Assembly: GCA_046297495.1 (NCBI GenBank)
Contig: JBKBIP010000001.1
Location: 1 to 64,000, forward strand
Length of the DNA stretch: 64,000 nt
Reading direction: 5' to 3'
Origin: JBKBIP01 sp046297495
GTDB lineage: Bacteria > Planctomycetota > Planctomycetia > Gemmatales > Gemmataceae
The first letter of the stretch is position 1, and each line of letters starts with the position of its first letter. A program made the translations under genes and the position numbers. Below are positions 37,615 to 44,960 of this stretch, piece by piece. The notes beneath the pieces were generated by a model. The model was not told the origin of the DNA. It made no database searches and was given only the letters and a program-made list of their open reading frames with translations.

Positions 37615-39513
37615 ATGACAAACACCGCACGACGATCTTGTTGGATAATGGGCCTTTGGCTGTTGCTGGCACCACTGCTGGCGGCGGAACAGCGCTCGCC
37701 GTATGGGGTCGCCCATCGCGGCTTGCTGCTCGACGCGCCGGAGAACACGTTGGCCAATTTCCGCGCCTGCTTGGAATTGGGCTTGGGCTTCGAGCTGGAC
37801 GTGCGCCGCTCTCAAGATGGCGTGCTCGTCTGTGTTCATGATGACACGGTGGACCGGACTAGCAACGGCACTGGCAAGGTCAGTACATTGACATTAAAAC
37901 AACTGAAGGAACTCGACGCGGGGAGTTGGTTCGCTCCCGAATTCCGGGGGGAGAAGATCCCCACGTTGGCCGAGGTTTTCACGCTGCTGGCCCAATATCC
38001 CCAAGCGGATGTGTTAGTGGCCATCGACATCAAGGACGCCGACATCGAGGCGGACATCGTGGCCTTGGCCAAGAAAGATCAGGTGTTGCCGCGCTTGGTG
38101 ATGATTGGCCGAGCCATCAGCGACGCCGACGTTCGGCACCGGCTGCGGGCGGCGGACGCAAAAACCGCCGTCGCTCGCTTGGCGGCTAGTCCGGCGGAGT
38201 GGGACGCGGTGTTGTCAGATGCCGACTGCCAGTGGGTATATGTGCGCTTCGTGCCCGAAACGGCGGCCATTGCCAAGGCGCACGCGGCGGGGAAGCGAGT
38301 GTTCCTGTCGGGGCCGATGGTGGCCGGCTTGGAGCGGGACAACTGGCGGCGCGGGGCGGTGCGCGGTGTCGATGCCGTGCTCACCGATTATGCCTTGGAG
38401 CTGAAACGCCAGCTGCGCGCGGACCAACGCCGCGCTGCCGAGTTGTGGCAATTGCTTCAACCGCATTTCACGCCGCCAGAGGAATACCGCAACGACTTCG
38501 GCAAGTATCGGTCGCCGCTGCGCTTCGCCGACGGCACACCGGTCAAGACTCCCGCCGACTGGCAACGGCGGCGCGACGAAATCCGGGCGGCGTGGATGAA
38601 GATGTTGGGACCGTGGCCGGAGCTGCTGGACAAACCACGCATCCGCTACCTGAGCAGTGAACGGCGCGAGAATTTCACGCAACACCGGGTCCAGGTGGAG
38701 ATTTACCCTGGAGACAAATACACCGAGGGGCATCTGCTGATTCCTGATGGCAAAGGCCCCTTTCCTGCCGTGCTGGTGCCGTTCTACGAATCCGCCACCA
38801 GCGTCGGGCTGGGGAAGCGCGGCCAAGGGACGCACGACTACGGCTTACAACTGGCGCGGCGCGGCTTTGTCACTTTGTCCATCGGCACCCCCGGCTCCGT
38901 CGAGACGCCCGACCAGCAGACGCGCGAGTTACTGACAGACGCCGGCGAAGGGCAAGAGCGTCAGCCGTTGGCATTCCTGGCCTACGTAGCGGCGAACTGT
39001 CACACGGCCTTGGCCCAGCTGCCGCAAGTGGATGGGGAGCGGATCGGCATTGTCGGCTTGTCTTACGGCGGTAAGTGGTCCATGTTCGCGTCGTGTCTGC
39101 ATGATAAATTCGCCTGTGCCGTCTGGTCCGATCCGGGGATCGTCTTTGACGAAAGCAATGGCAATGTCAATTATTGGGAGCCGTGGTATCTGGGGTATGA
39201 GAAAGGGGTCCGTCGTCCCCCCGGCATTCCGAACGAGCAGCGGCCACGCACCGGGCTGTACAAGCGGCTGATCGAGGAAGGACGCGATTTGAACGAGTTG
39301 CATCCGTTGATGTGCCCACGCCCGCTGCTGGTGGCCGGCGGCACCGAAGACCCGCCGCGCAACTGGCGCGCCCTGAATCATGTGGCCCAGGTCAACGAGC
39401 TGCTCGGCTACACCAATCGCGTGGCCATGACGCACCGCCAGACACACGTTCCCACACCGGAAGCGCTGGAGCGCACGCTGGCGTTTCTGGAGTATTTTTT
39501 GAAATATCAGTAG
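37615..39513 (+). CDS. Fusion of glycerophosphodiester phosphodiesterase (GDPD) and alpha/beta-hydrolase esterase
   Basis: A 632-residue exported protein. A signal peptide (about 1-24) leads to a GDPD domain (about 25-265) with AHRGLLLDAPENTLANF (catalytic His and metal Glu), ELDVRRSQDGVLVCVHDDTVDRTSNGTG (metal Glu/Asp and second His) and later barrel strands. The second half (about 290-630) is an acetyl-xylan-esterase/dienelactone-hydrolase-like alpha/beta hydrolase with nucleophile motif GLSYGGKW, a Pro-rich region, LLVAGGTEDPPRN (acid) and a late His in MTHRQTHVP. The start at 37615 has GGGAG upstream. The combination suggests degradation of an extracytoplasmic phosphodiester- or ester-decorated polymer. 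Confidence 0.88.
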   Translation: MTNTARRSCWIMGLWLLLAPLLAAEQRSPYGVAHRGLLLDAPENTLANFRACLELGLGFELDVRRSQDGVLVCVHDDTVDRTSNGTGKVSTLTLKQLKELDAGSWFAPEFRGEKIPTLAEVFTLLAQYPQADVLVAIDIKDADIEADIVALAKKDQVLPRLVMIGRAISDADVRHRLRAADAKTAVARLAASPAEWDAVLSDADCQWVYVRFVPETAAIAKAHAAGKRVFLSGPMVAGLERDNWRRGAVRGVDAVLTDYALELKRQLRADQRRAAELWQLLQPHFTPPEEYRNDFGKYRSPLRFADGTPVKTPADWQRRRDEIRAAWMKMLGPWPELLDKPRIRYLSSERRENFTQHRVQVEIYPGDKYTEGHLLIPDGKGPFPAVLVPFYESATSVGLGKRGQGTHDYGLQLARRGFVTLSIGTPGSVETPDQQTRELLTDAGEGQERQPLAFLAYVAANCHTALAQLPQVDGERIGIVGLSYGGKWSMFASCLHDKFACAVWSDPGIVFDESNGNVNYWEPWYLGYEKGVRRPPGIPNEQRPRTGLYKRLIEEGRDLNELHPLMCPRPLLVAGGTEDPPRNWRALNHVAQVNELLGYTNRVAMTHRQTHVPTPEALERTLAFLEYFLKYQ

Positions 39514-39553
39514 GAAGTGATTTCCGAAGCTGCTTCGGCGGTGTCAATCAGAA

Positions 39554-39603
39554 GATTCATCGCTTCGCGCGGCTGGTCGAAAGCGAGCGCGAACCGATGA
39601 ATC
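39554..39603. repeat. Palindromic intergenic repeat, GATTCATCGGTT family, copy 3
   Basis: The left arm GATTCATCGCTTCGCGC (39554-39570) and right arm GCGCGAACCGATGAATC (39587-39603) pair over 17 bp with one mismatch, or nearly so. The loop is 16 nt. It lies between the GDPD-esterase gene and aspS. Confidence 0.85.
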
Positions 39604-39657
39604 GAGTGCTATTGAATCTTCTTTTATTGACTGAACTTGAACCAAGGTAAGAAACAC

Positions 39658-41451
39658 ATGGCAAACTTGCGGCGAACGCACACATGCGGCGAATTGCGCG
39701 AAACTCACGTGGGCCAGACGGTGGTGCTGAACGGCTGGGTGAATACGTATCGGGCTTATAATGATCAGGTTTTCATTGACTTGCGCGATCGCTACGGCTT
39801 GACGCAGGTGGTCATCGAAGCCGAGAACGCGGAGCTGTTCCAATCGGCTCAAGACATTCGCGGCGAGTGGGTGTTGGCGGCGCGGGGGACGGTGCGGCCC
39901 CGCTTGCCAGGCAAGACCAACACCAAGCTGCCGACCGGAGCGGTAGAAGTACTGGTATCGGAATTGCGCATCCTCAATCAATGTCCCACCCCGCCGTTTG
40001 AAGTCTTGTCGTTGCCGCAGGAGAATCAAGTTCTGGCCGACCCTTCCGAGTTGGCCAACGAAGACCTGCGGCTCCAGTATCGCTATCTCGACCTGCGCCG
40101 GCCGACGTTGCAGCGTACCTTGGCCGTGCGTCATCGCATGAACCAGGTGATCCGCGACTATCTCGACGAGCAGGGTTTCCTGGAACTCGAAACGCCTCTG
40201 CTGGGGCGGAGCACTCCCGAAGGGGCCCGCGACTATCTGGTGCCAAGCCGGGTGTATCCGGGAAACTGGTACGCCTTGCCGCAGTCGCCGCAACTGTACA
40301 AGCAACTGCTCATGGTGGCTGGCTATGACAAGTATTACCAAATCGCTCGCTGTCTGCGCGATGAGGACCTGCGCGCCGACCGCCAGCCGGAGTTCACGCA
40401 ATTGGACCTGGAAATGTCCTTTGTCGAAATGGACCAGGTGTTCGCGGTCATCGAGGGGTTGACGGCGGCGGTCTTTCGGCAATGTCTCGGCGTGGACATC
40501 TCCTTGCCGTTGCCGCGCCTGAGCTATGCCGAAGTTATGTTGAAATATGGCAGCGACAAGCCGGACCTGCGCTTCGGCTTGGAAATCATCGATTTTAGCG
40601 ACCTGGCCGAGCAAACCGAGTTTAGCGTCTTTCGGGACACCGTGGCGGCCGGGGGCCGGGTGCGCGCCATCAACGCCAAGAAGGCCGCCGACAAGTTCTC
40701 CCGCAAGGGACTGGATGAACTGACGAATTTCGTCAAGACGTTCCACGCCAAAGGGCTGGCCTGGATCAAGGTGGAAAGCGACAAGCTGACGTCTCCTATC
40801 GAGAAGTTCCTGCCCAGCGGCGTGCAAGATTCGCTGCGGCACCGCCTGGAAGCCGAGCCGGGGGACTTGCTCTTGATCGTCGCCGACAAGGAAGAAGTGG
40901 TGTGTCAGGCACTTGGCAATCTGCGCGGGCAGCTGGCGTCCCAACTACAGCTTGTCGATGCCAACAAAAACGATTTCAAACTGGCCTGGGTCATTGACTT
41001 CCCTTTGTTCCTGTGGGACGACGAGGAAAAACGCTGGGTGTCCAATCATCATCCGTTCACCTCACCGATGGACGAGGACTTGGATTACCTGGAAAGCAAC
41101 CCGGCCAGCGTGCGGGCCAAGGCGTATGACTTGGTCATCAACGGTTACGAGGCGGCGGGGGGGAGTATTCGTATCCACCACCCGGACGTGCAAGCGCGCG
41201 TCTTCGGCGTGCTCGGCATGACGCCCGAACAGGCCCAGCAGCGCTTCGGTTTCCTACTCGATGCCTTGAAATACGGCGCTCCGCCGCATGGCGGCATCGC
41301 CATGGGGTTGGATCGTTTGACCATGATCCTGACTGGCACGAGCAACATCCGCGACGTCATCGCCTTCCCCAAGAACCAGAAGGCCCGCGACTTGATGACC
41401 GGCGCCCCCGCCCCGGTGGACGCGAAACAGCTGAAGGAATTGGGGCTGTGA
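39658..41451 (+). CDS. aspS: Aspartyl-tRNA synthetase
   Basis: A class IIb synthetase of 597 residues. The N-terminal OB-fold anticodon-binding domain (about 15-105: VVLNGWVNTYRAYNDQVFIDLRDRYGLTQVV) is followed by the catalytic core with motif 2 (YYQIARCLRDEDLRADRQPEFTQLDLEMSF), the bacterial GAD insertion domain (about 285-400), and motif 3 (GAPPHGGIAMGLDRLTMILTG). The bacterial length with a GAD insertion is complete. The discriminating or non-discriminating status cannot be judged by eye. ATG 39658 has AAGGTAAG six bases upstream; an in-frame TTG seven codons earlier is less likely. Confidence 0.97.
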   Translation: MANLRRTHTCGELRETHVGQTVVLNGWVNTYRAYNDQVFIDLRDRYGLTQVVIEAENAELFQSAQDIRGEWVLAARGTVRPRLPGKTNTKLPTGAVEVLVSELRILNQCPTPPFEVLSLPQENQVLADPSELANEDLRLQYRYLDLRRPTLQRTLAVRHRMNQVIRDYLDEQGFLELETPLLGRSTPEGARDYLVPSRVYPGNWYALPQSPQLYKQLLMVAGYDKYYQIARCLRDEDLRADRQPEFTQLDLEMSFVEMDQVFAVIEGLTAAVFRQCLGVDISLPLPRLSYAEVMLKYGSDKPDLRFGLEIIDFSDLAEQTEFSVFRDTVAAGGRVRAINAKKAADKFSRKGLDELTNFVKTFHAKGLAWIKVESDKLTSPIEKFLPSGVQDSLRHRLEAEPGDLLLIVADKEEVVCQALGNLRGQLASQLQLVDANKNDFKLAWVIDFPLFLWDDEEKRWVSNHHPFTSPMDEDLDYLESNPASVRAKAYDLVINGYEAAGGSIRIHHPDVQARVFGVLGMTPEQAQQRFGFLLDALKYGAPPHGGIAMGLDRLTMILTGTSNIRDVIAFPKNQKARDLMTGAPAPVDAKQLKELGL

Positions 41452-41842
41452 GAAGCGAGGTTGGTGTGCTCACCGGCGTCGTGTGACGTTGTCCTGCGTA
41501 TGGCTGAGAAGTAAATGGGCAGGGGTGGAAGCCAGCGGGCCGCGAGGATTAAACCATACTCTTTTCGGGAAATTGATTCGCTGGTTGGTCGATCCTGCTG
41601 ATTCGTCTTCGAAAAGGGGACGCGACTCGTATTCGCTGGCTGTCAGATGCCGCCACGATCCGCTCTCCGTCAGCAAATACGAGTCGCGTCCCCTTTTTGG
41701 CTCGACTTTTCGCTGTTCCTCTTGCCCCGCGAACATACAATGACGGTGGTTGCCGCGAGCATCCTTTGCCGAAAGTATCCCCGTCGTGGTTTTGCTCGCG
41801 CGGATGTCCACTTCATTACTCCATTTTGTCAGGGAGGAGATC
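41452..41842. other. Intergenic region between aspS and the serpin gene
   Basis: No gene is supported. The only structure is the long inverted repeat at 41612-41697, listed separately. Confidence 0.5.
41612..41697. repeat. Long inverted repeat, GGGGACGCGACTCG family, copy 1
   Basis: A perfect 22-bp inverted repeat (41612-41633 with 41676-41697) contains AAAAGGGGACGCGACTCG in the left arm, with a 42-nt spacer. A second copy of the same design is at 46396-46465. The arms start with A-runs and end with T-runs, so a transcript would end like an intrinsic terminator. The form resembles REP elements mobilised by IS200-like (RAYT) transposases; no such gene is in the window. Confidence 0.85.
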
Positions 41843-43291
41843 ATGTACGGCAAACTGGTTTTAGGTTTGGGTTTGGCGATCTTGTTCGTCGTGATTGGCA
41901 CGTCAGGTTCACCGTTCGCTTGGGCGGCGGAACCTGATCCGGCGAAAGCAAGTGGAGCCATGACCCATGTATTGGAAATGCCGACCGACTACTACAAGAC
42001 CGGCCCGCAGCAAGGTCGGCCGCCCGACGGCTACTGGCCGGCGGGGACGCAAGTACGTAAGCTCAAGGACGCCGGCGGCTACACCCTGGTGCAAACCGCC
42101 GCTGGCGTGCAAGCCTACGTTGCCAGCGGTGTCTTGAAGCCGTTGGCCAAGAAGCTGTCCTCCGATGTCGAAGCGGTGGTGCGCGGCAACAACGATTTCG
42201 CCTGGGACCTATACGCCAAGCTGGCCGCGGAGAAGCCGGGCAATTTGTTCTTCTCCCCCAACAGCATTTCGACGGCCCTGGCCATGACCTACGCCGGCGC
42301 ACGTGGCGACACTGAAACGCAAATGGCCAAAGCCTTGCACTTCGAGGTGCCGCAACAGCAACTGCATCCAGCGTTTGCGTCCTTGCTCAAGGATTTGCAC
42401 GCCGACGCCCAGCGCGGCTACCAGCTGCGCATCGCCAATCGGCTATGGGGCCAACAAGGGTATCAGTTCTTGCCGCAATTCCTGCAAATCACTCAGAAAG
42501 ATTATGGCGCTGAGCTGGCCCAGTTGGATTTCGTCAAGCAGCCCGAACCATCGCGGCAGACGATCAACCGCTGGGTGGCGGAACAGACGCAGGACAAGAT
42601 CAAAGACCTCATCCCCTCCGGCGCCATCAACGACCTGACCCGCCTGGTGCTGACTAATGCCATTTATTTCAAGGGGGATTGGGCCAACCAATTCAAGAAG
42701 GAGGCCACGAAGGAGGCTCCCTTCACCGTCTCGGCGAACGAAAAGGTCAACGTGCCGCTCATGTATCAACAAGAGCGCTTCGCCTATGGGAAGATGGACG
42801 GCGTGCAGCTGTTGGAACTTCCCTATGCTGGCAAGGAATTGTCCATGTTGGTACTGCTGCCGGAGAAGGTGGATGGGCTGCCGGCGTTGGAAAAAAGCCT
42901 GACCGCCGCCAACCTGGCCAAGTGGCAAAAGGGAATGCAACCGCAAAAAGTCGAAGTCTATTTGCCGCGCTTCACGATGACATCGGAATTTATGTTGAAA
43001 GACGCGCTGTCGGCGCTGGGCATGCCCTTGGCGTTCACTCCGGGCAAGGCCGACTTCTCCGGCATGAACGGCGAGCGTGATTTGTTCATCTCGGCGGCGA
43101 TTCACAAGGCCTTCGTCGATGTGAATGAACAAGGGACCGAAGCCGCCGCCGCGACGGCCATCGTCGTGGGTGTCACCAGCGTGCAAATCGTGCCCACGTT
43201 TCGGGCCGATCATCCCTTCGTCTTTTTGATCCGCGACAACACCACGAACAGCATTTTGTTCCTGGGTCGGGTGGTGAATCCGAAGGGGTAG
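41843..43291 (+). CDS. Exported serpin-family protease inhibitor
   Basis: A 482-residue protein. A signal peptide (about 1-29) is followed by about 80 residues resembling an SH3-like segment (VRKLKDAGGYTLVQTAAGVQAYVASGVLKPL), then a complete serpin domain (about 100-480). Diagnostic parts are NLFFSPNSISTALAMTYAGARGDTETQMAKALHF, TRLVLTNAIYFKGDWANQF, the inhibitory hinge EQGTEAAAATA (small residues, so probably a true inhibitor), and FRADHPFVFLIRDNTTNSILFLGRVVNP. The P1 residue falls in the VTSVQIV region and is not certain. AGGGAGGAG precedes the ATG. Bacterial serpins with an added N-terminal domain are uncommon. Confidence 0.93.
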   Translation: MYGKLVLGLGLAILFVVIGTSGSPFAWAAEPDPAKASGAMTHVLEMPTDYYKTGPQQGRPPDGYWPAGTQVRKLKDAGGYTLVQTAAGVQAYVASGVLKPLAKKLSSDVEAVVRGNNDFAWDLYAKLAAEKPGNLFFSPNSISTALAMTYAGARGDTETQMAKALHFEVPQQQLHPAFASLLKDLHADAQRGYQLRIANRLWGQQGYQFLPQFLQITQKDYGAELAQLDFVKQPEPSRQTINRWVAEQTQDKIKDLIPSGAINDLTRLVLTNAIYFKGDWANQFKKEATKEAPFTVSANEKVNVPLMYQQERFAYGKMDGVQLLELPYAGKELSMLVLLPEKVDGLPALEKSLTAANLAKWQKGMQPQKVEVYLPRFTMTSEFMLKDALSALGMPLAFTPGKADFSGMNGERDLFISAAIHKAFVDVNEQGTEAAAATAIVVGVTSVQIVPTFRADHPFVFLIRDNTTNSILFLGRVVNPKG

Positions 43292-43328
43292 GCTTCACGA
43301 CAAAATCCAAAATTTATCCATTTTTTTC

Positions 43329-43357
43329 TTGTTCCGCCACATGAGGCCAGTTAGAAT
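43329..43357 (+). promoter_or_regulatory. Candidate promoter upstream of the DAHP synthase leader region
   Basis: TTGTTC (43329-43334) and TAGAAT (43352-43357) are 17 nt apart. The start of transcription would be near 43364, giving either a separate small RNA or a leader of about 510 nt for the DAHP synthase gene. Confidence 0.45.
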
Positions 43358-43363
43358 GCAGTC

Positions 43364-43576
43364 AGTCGGATGTCGTGCTAACGTGGCACGACGGGCTAGA
43401 GGCCCACGGGGATTGGCCGGTTGCCCGATCCAGGTGGGGTGGTTCTAGCGAAAGGGGGTGGTCCGTGAATAGTGGTAACCAGAGGCGGCTGCTTTAACGC
43501 AGCCGACGGGCTGCCGTCGGAAGCAGCCGCGAATTCTTGTAGGGAATCCCGGTGCGTATCTCGCCGGGATTCCTCT
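43364..43576 (+). ncRNA. Candidate structured RNA of unknown family
   Basis: There is no protein-like frame, but several strong nested helices lie in 210 nt. The first is GTCGTGC / GCACGAC (43372-43378 with 43386-43392). The second is GCTAGA / TCTAGC (43395-43400 with 43444-43449), enclosing further helices. The third is GCGGCTGCTT / AAGCAGCCGC (43485-43494 with 43521-43530), enclosing CCGACGG / CCGTCGG (43503-43509 with 43514-43520). The last is GGAATCCCGG / CCGGGATTCC (43543-43552 with 43564-43573), followed by a short TCTT. It follows a good promoter. It does not match the cores of RNase P, tmRNA, SRP or 6S RNA that I know. It could be a separate ncRNA or the first part of the DAHP synthase leader. 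Confidence 0.4.
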
Positions 43577-43615
43577 TAACTCAACGATTCAGTCGCTCAT
43601 TTTCACGGTTCGATC

Positions 43616-43735
43616 ATGCTTTCCACCAGTTCTCACCACCGCGAGTACCTCCGGTTGGCTGCCGTCAACCACCATGTCGCGTTTTGGTTTTGGTACTGGT
43701 TTACGGGTCCCCATGCGGGTTTCCGGGAAGGGTGA
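43616..43735 (+). CDS. Leader peptide with FWFWYWF run, upstream of DAHP synthase
   Basis: A 39-codon frame starts at ATG 43616 and stops at TGA 43733-43735. Codons 23-29 (43682-43702) read Phe-Trp-Phe-Trp-Tyr-Trp-Phe, so seven consecutive aromatic codons covering all three end products of the pathway that the downstream enzyme begins. This is the signature of ribosome-mediated attenuation, as known for trp and phe leaders. A strong terminator follows at 43769-43806, and the DAHP synthase gene starts at 43877. No clear Shine-Dalgarno precedes the ATG, which is a weak point; an internal or alternative start in the same frame is possible. Frequent rare-looking codon runs are otherwise absent. 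Confidence 0.72.
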   Translation: MLSTSSHHREYLRLAAVNHHVAFWFWYWFTGPHAGFREG

Positions 43736-43783
43736 GCGGCCGCCGACGCCTGAATTGAGCCATACACCAAGGCCCTGGAACCC
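43717..43783 (+). promoter_or_regulatory. Predicted antiterminator of the DAHP synthase attenuator
   Basis: GGGTTTCCGGG (43717-43727, inside the leader frame just after the aromatic codons) can pair with CCCTGGAACCC (43773-43783). That gives an 11-position helix with one G-U pair and one mismatch. The second element is also the 5' arm of the terminator, so the two structures exclude each other. A ribosome stalled at 43682-43702 leaves the first element free; a ribosome at the stop codon 43733 covers it. Confidence 0.6.
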
Positions 43784-43806
43784 GCGAAGTTCCGGGGCCT
43801 TTTTTA
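43769..43806 (+). terminator. Intrinsic terminator (attenuator) before DAHP synthase
   Basis: AAGGCCCTGGAAC (43769-43781) pairs with GTTCCGGGGCCTT (43789-43801), 13 positions with one T-G, loop 7 nt, followed directly by TTTTATTT. It lies between the leader stop codon and the DAHP synthase start. Confidence 0.88.
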
Positions 43807-43819
43807 TTTCGTCATTCAG

Positions 43820-43863
43820 TTTAGCGCCGCTTCGGAGAAGCGTTGCTCCGCAGCGGCGCTAAA
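43820..43863. repeat. Palindromic repeat, TTTAGCG family, copy 2
   Basis: TTTAGCGCCGCT (43820-43831) and AGCGGCGCTAAA (43852-43863) form a perfect 12-bp inverted repeat, extended after one mismatch by CGGAG / CTCCG. It sits between the attenuator and the DAHP synthase ribosome-binding site. Confidence 0.85.
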
Positions 43864-43876
43864 CGGAGAACCAGCC

Positions 43877-44890
43877 ATGATCGTCGTGATGCAACCCGGC
43901 GCGAGTCAACACCAGATCGATCACGTCATCGAGCGCATCGAACAACTGGGGTTGCGCAGCCATGTTATTGTCGGCACCGAACTCACGGTTATTGCCGCGT
44001 TAGGCGAGAAACGTGACGGCGCCAAACAAGCACTCGAAACCTCGGAAGGAGTGGAAAAAGTGGTCCCGATCCTTGCTCCGTACAAGATGGCCAGCACCGA
44101 AGTGAAGAAAGATCCCACCGTGGTCACGACCCGTGAGCTGAAAGTAGGCGGTAGGCATCTCGGCGTCATCGCGGGGCCGTGCTCGGTGGAGAGCCGGCAG
44201 CAGATCGTTGAGATCGCCCACATCGTCCGCGAGGCCGGGGCGGCGGGATTGCGCGGCGGCGCTTTCAAGCCGCGCACCAGCCCCTACAGCTTCCAGGGCC
44301 TAAAGGAAAAAGGATTGGAGATGTTGGCCGATGCGCGCGCCGCAACTGGACTTGCCATTGTCACGGAAGTGATGGCTTCCGAACAGGTGCCGTTGGTGGC
44401 CCAATATGCCGACGTGCTGCAAGTCGGCGCCCGCAACATGCAGAACTATCCGCTCTTGGAGGCGGTGGGGGAAGCGGGCTTGCCAGTGCTGCTCAAACGG
44501 GGTCCCGCCGCCACGATGGATGAATTCCTACTGGCCGCCGAATACATCCTCAAGACCGGCAATCCCAACGTCATGCTCTGCGAGCGCGGCATCCGCACCT
44601 TCGAGGACCACGTCCGCTTCACCCTGCCGCTGGCTACGGTCCCCTACCTGCACCAGCACACGCATCTACCGGTCATCGTCGATCCCAGCCACGGTACCGG
44701 CAAGGCCAACCTGGTCGCCATGATGGCCCGCGCCGCTGTCGCCACCGAAGCCGACGGCCTGATCGTGGAGATTCACCCCAACCCGGACAAAGCCCTCAGC
44801 GACGGCTTCCAGGCGCTGACCCCCGCCGTCTTCCAACAAATGATGCTTGAATGTCGCCGCATCGCGCAAGCCGTGGGGAAGGAGATGTAG
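43877..44890 (+). CDS. aroF: 3-deoxy-7-phosphoheptulonate (DAHP) synthase, type I-beta with N-terminal regulatory domain
   Basis: The first enzyme of the shikimate pathway, condensing phosphoenolpyruvate with erythrose 4-phosphate; it commits carbon to Phe, Tyr and Trp. The 337-residue protein has an N-terminal ferredoxin-like domain (about 1-70), which in family members mediates feedback inhibition. The barrel follows with VIAGPCSVESRQQ, LRGGAFKPRTSPYSFQGL, DVLQVGARNMQNYPLL, VLLKRGPAATMDEFLLAAEYIL, CERGIRTFE and PVIVDPSHGTGK, which hold the metal and PEP ligands (Cys in GPCS, His in PSHG). GGAGA precedes the ATG. An aromatic leader peptide and attenuator lie upstream. Confidence 0.96.
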   Translation: MIVVMQPGASQHQIDHVIERIEQLGLRSHVIVGTELTVIAALGEKRDGAKQALETSEGVEKVVPILAPYKMASTEVKKDPTVVTTRELKVGGRHLGVIAGPCSVESRQQIVEIAHIVREAGAAGLRGGAFKPRTSPYSFQGLKEKGLEMLADARAATGLAIVTEVMASEQVPLVAQYADVLQVGARNMQNYPLLEAVGEAGLPVLLKRGPAATMDEFLLAAEYILKTGNPNVMLCERGIRTFEDHVRFTLPLATVPYLHQHTHLPVIVDPSHGTGKANLVAMMARAAVATEADGLIVEIHPNPDKALSDGFQALTPAVFQQMMLECRRIAQAVGKEM

Positions 44891-44897
44891 GAAGCCA

Positions 44898-44943
44898 TTT
44901 AGCGGACAAGCCAGCGGCGAGCGCCGGCGGCTCGTCCGCTAAA
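44898..44943. repeat. Palindromic repeat, TTTAGCG family, copy 3
   Basis: TTTAGCGGAC (44898-44907) and GTCCGCTAAA (44934-44943) form a perfect 10-bp inverted repeat, and AGCC / GGCT continue the stem after one mismatch. It lies directly after the DAHP synthase stop codon and may serve as its transcript end. Confidence 0.85.
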
Positions 44944-44960
44944 CGATTGACTGCTTCCGC

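Noticed and set aside
43364..43576. RNase P RNA, tmRNA, SRP RNA or 6S RNA
   Set aside because: The conserved cores of these RNAs that I can recall are not found; the region is left as an unassigned structured RNA.
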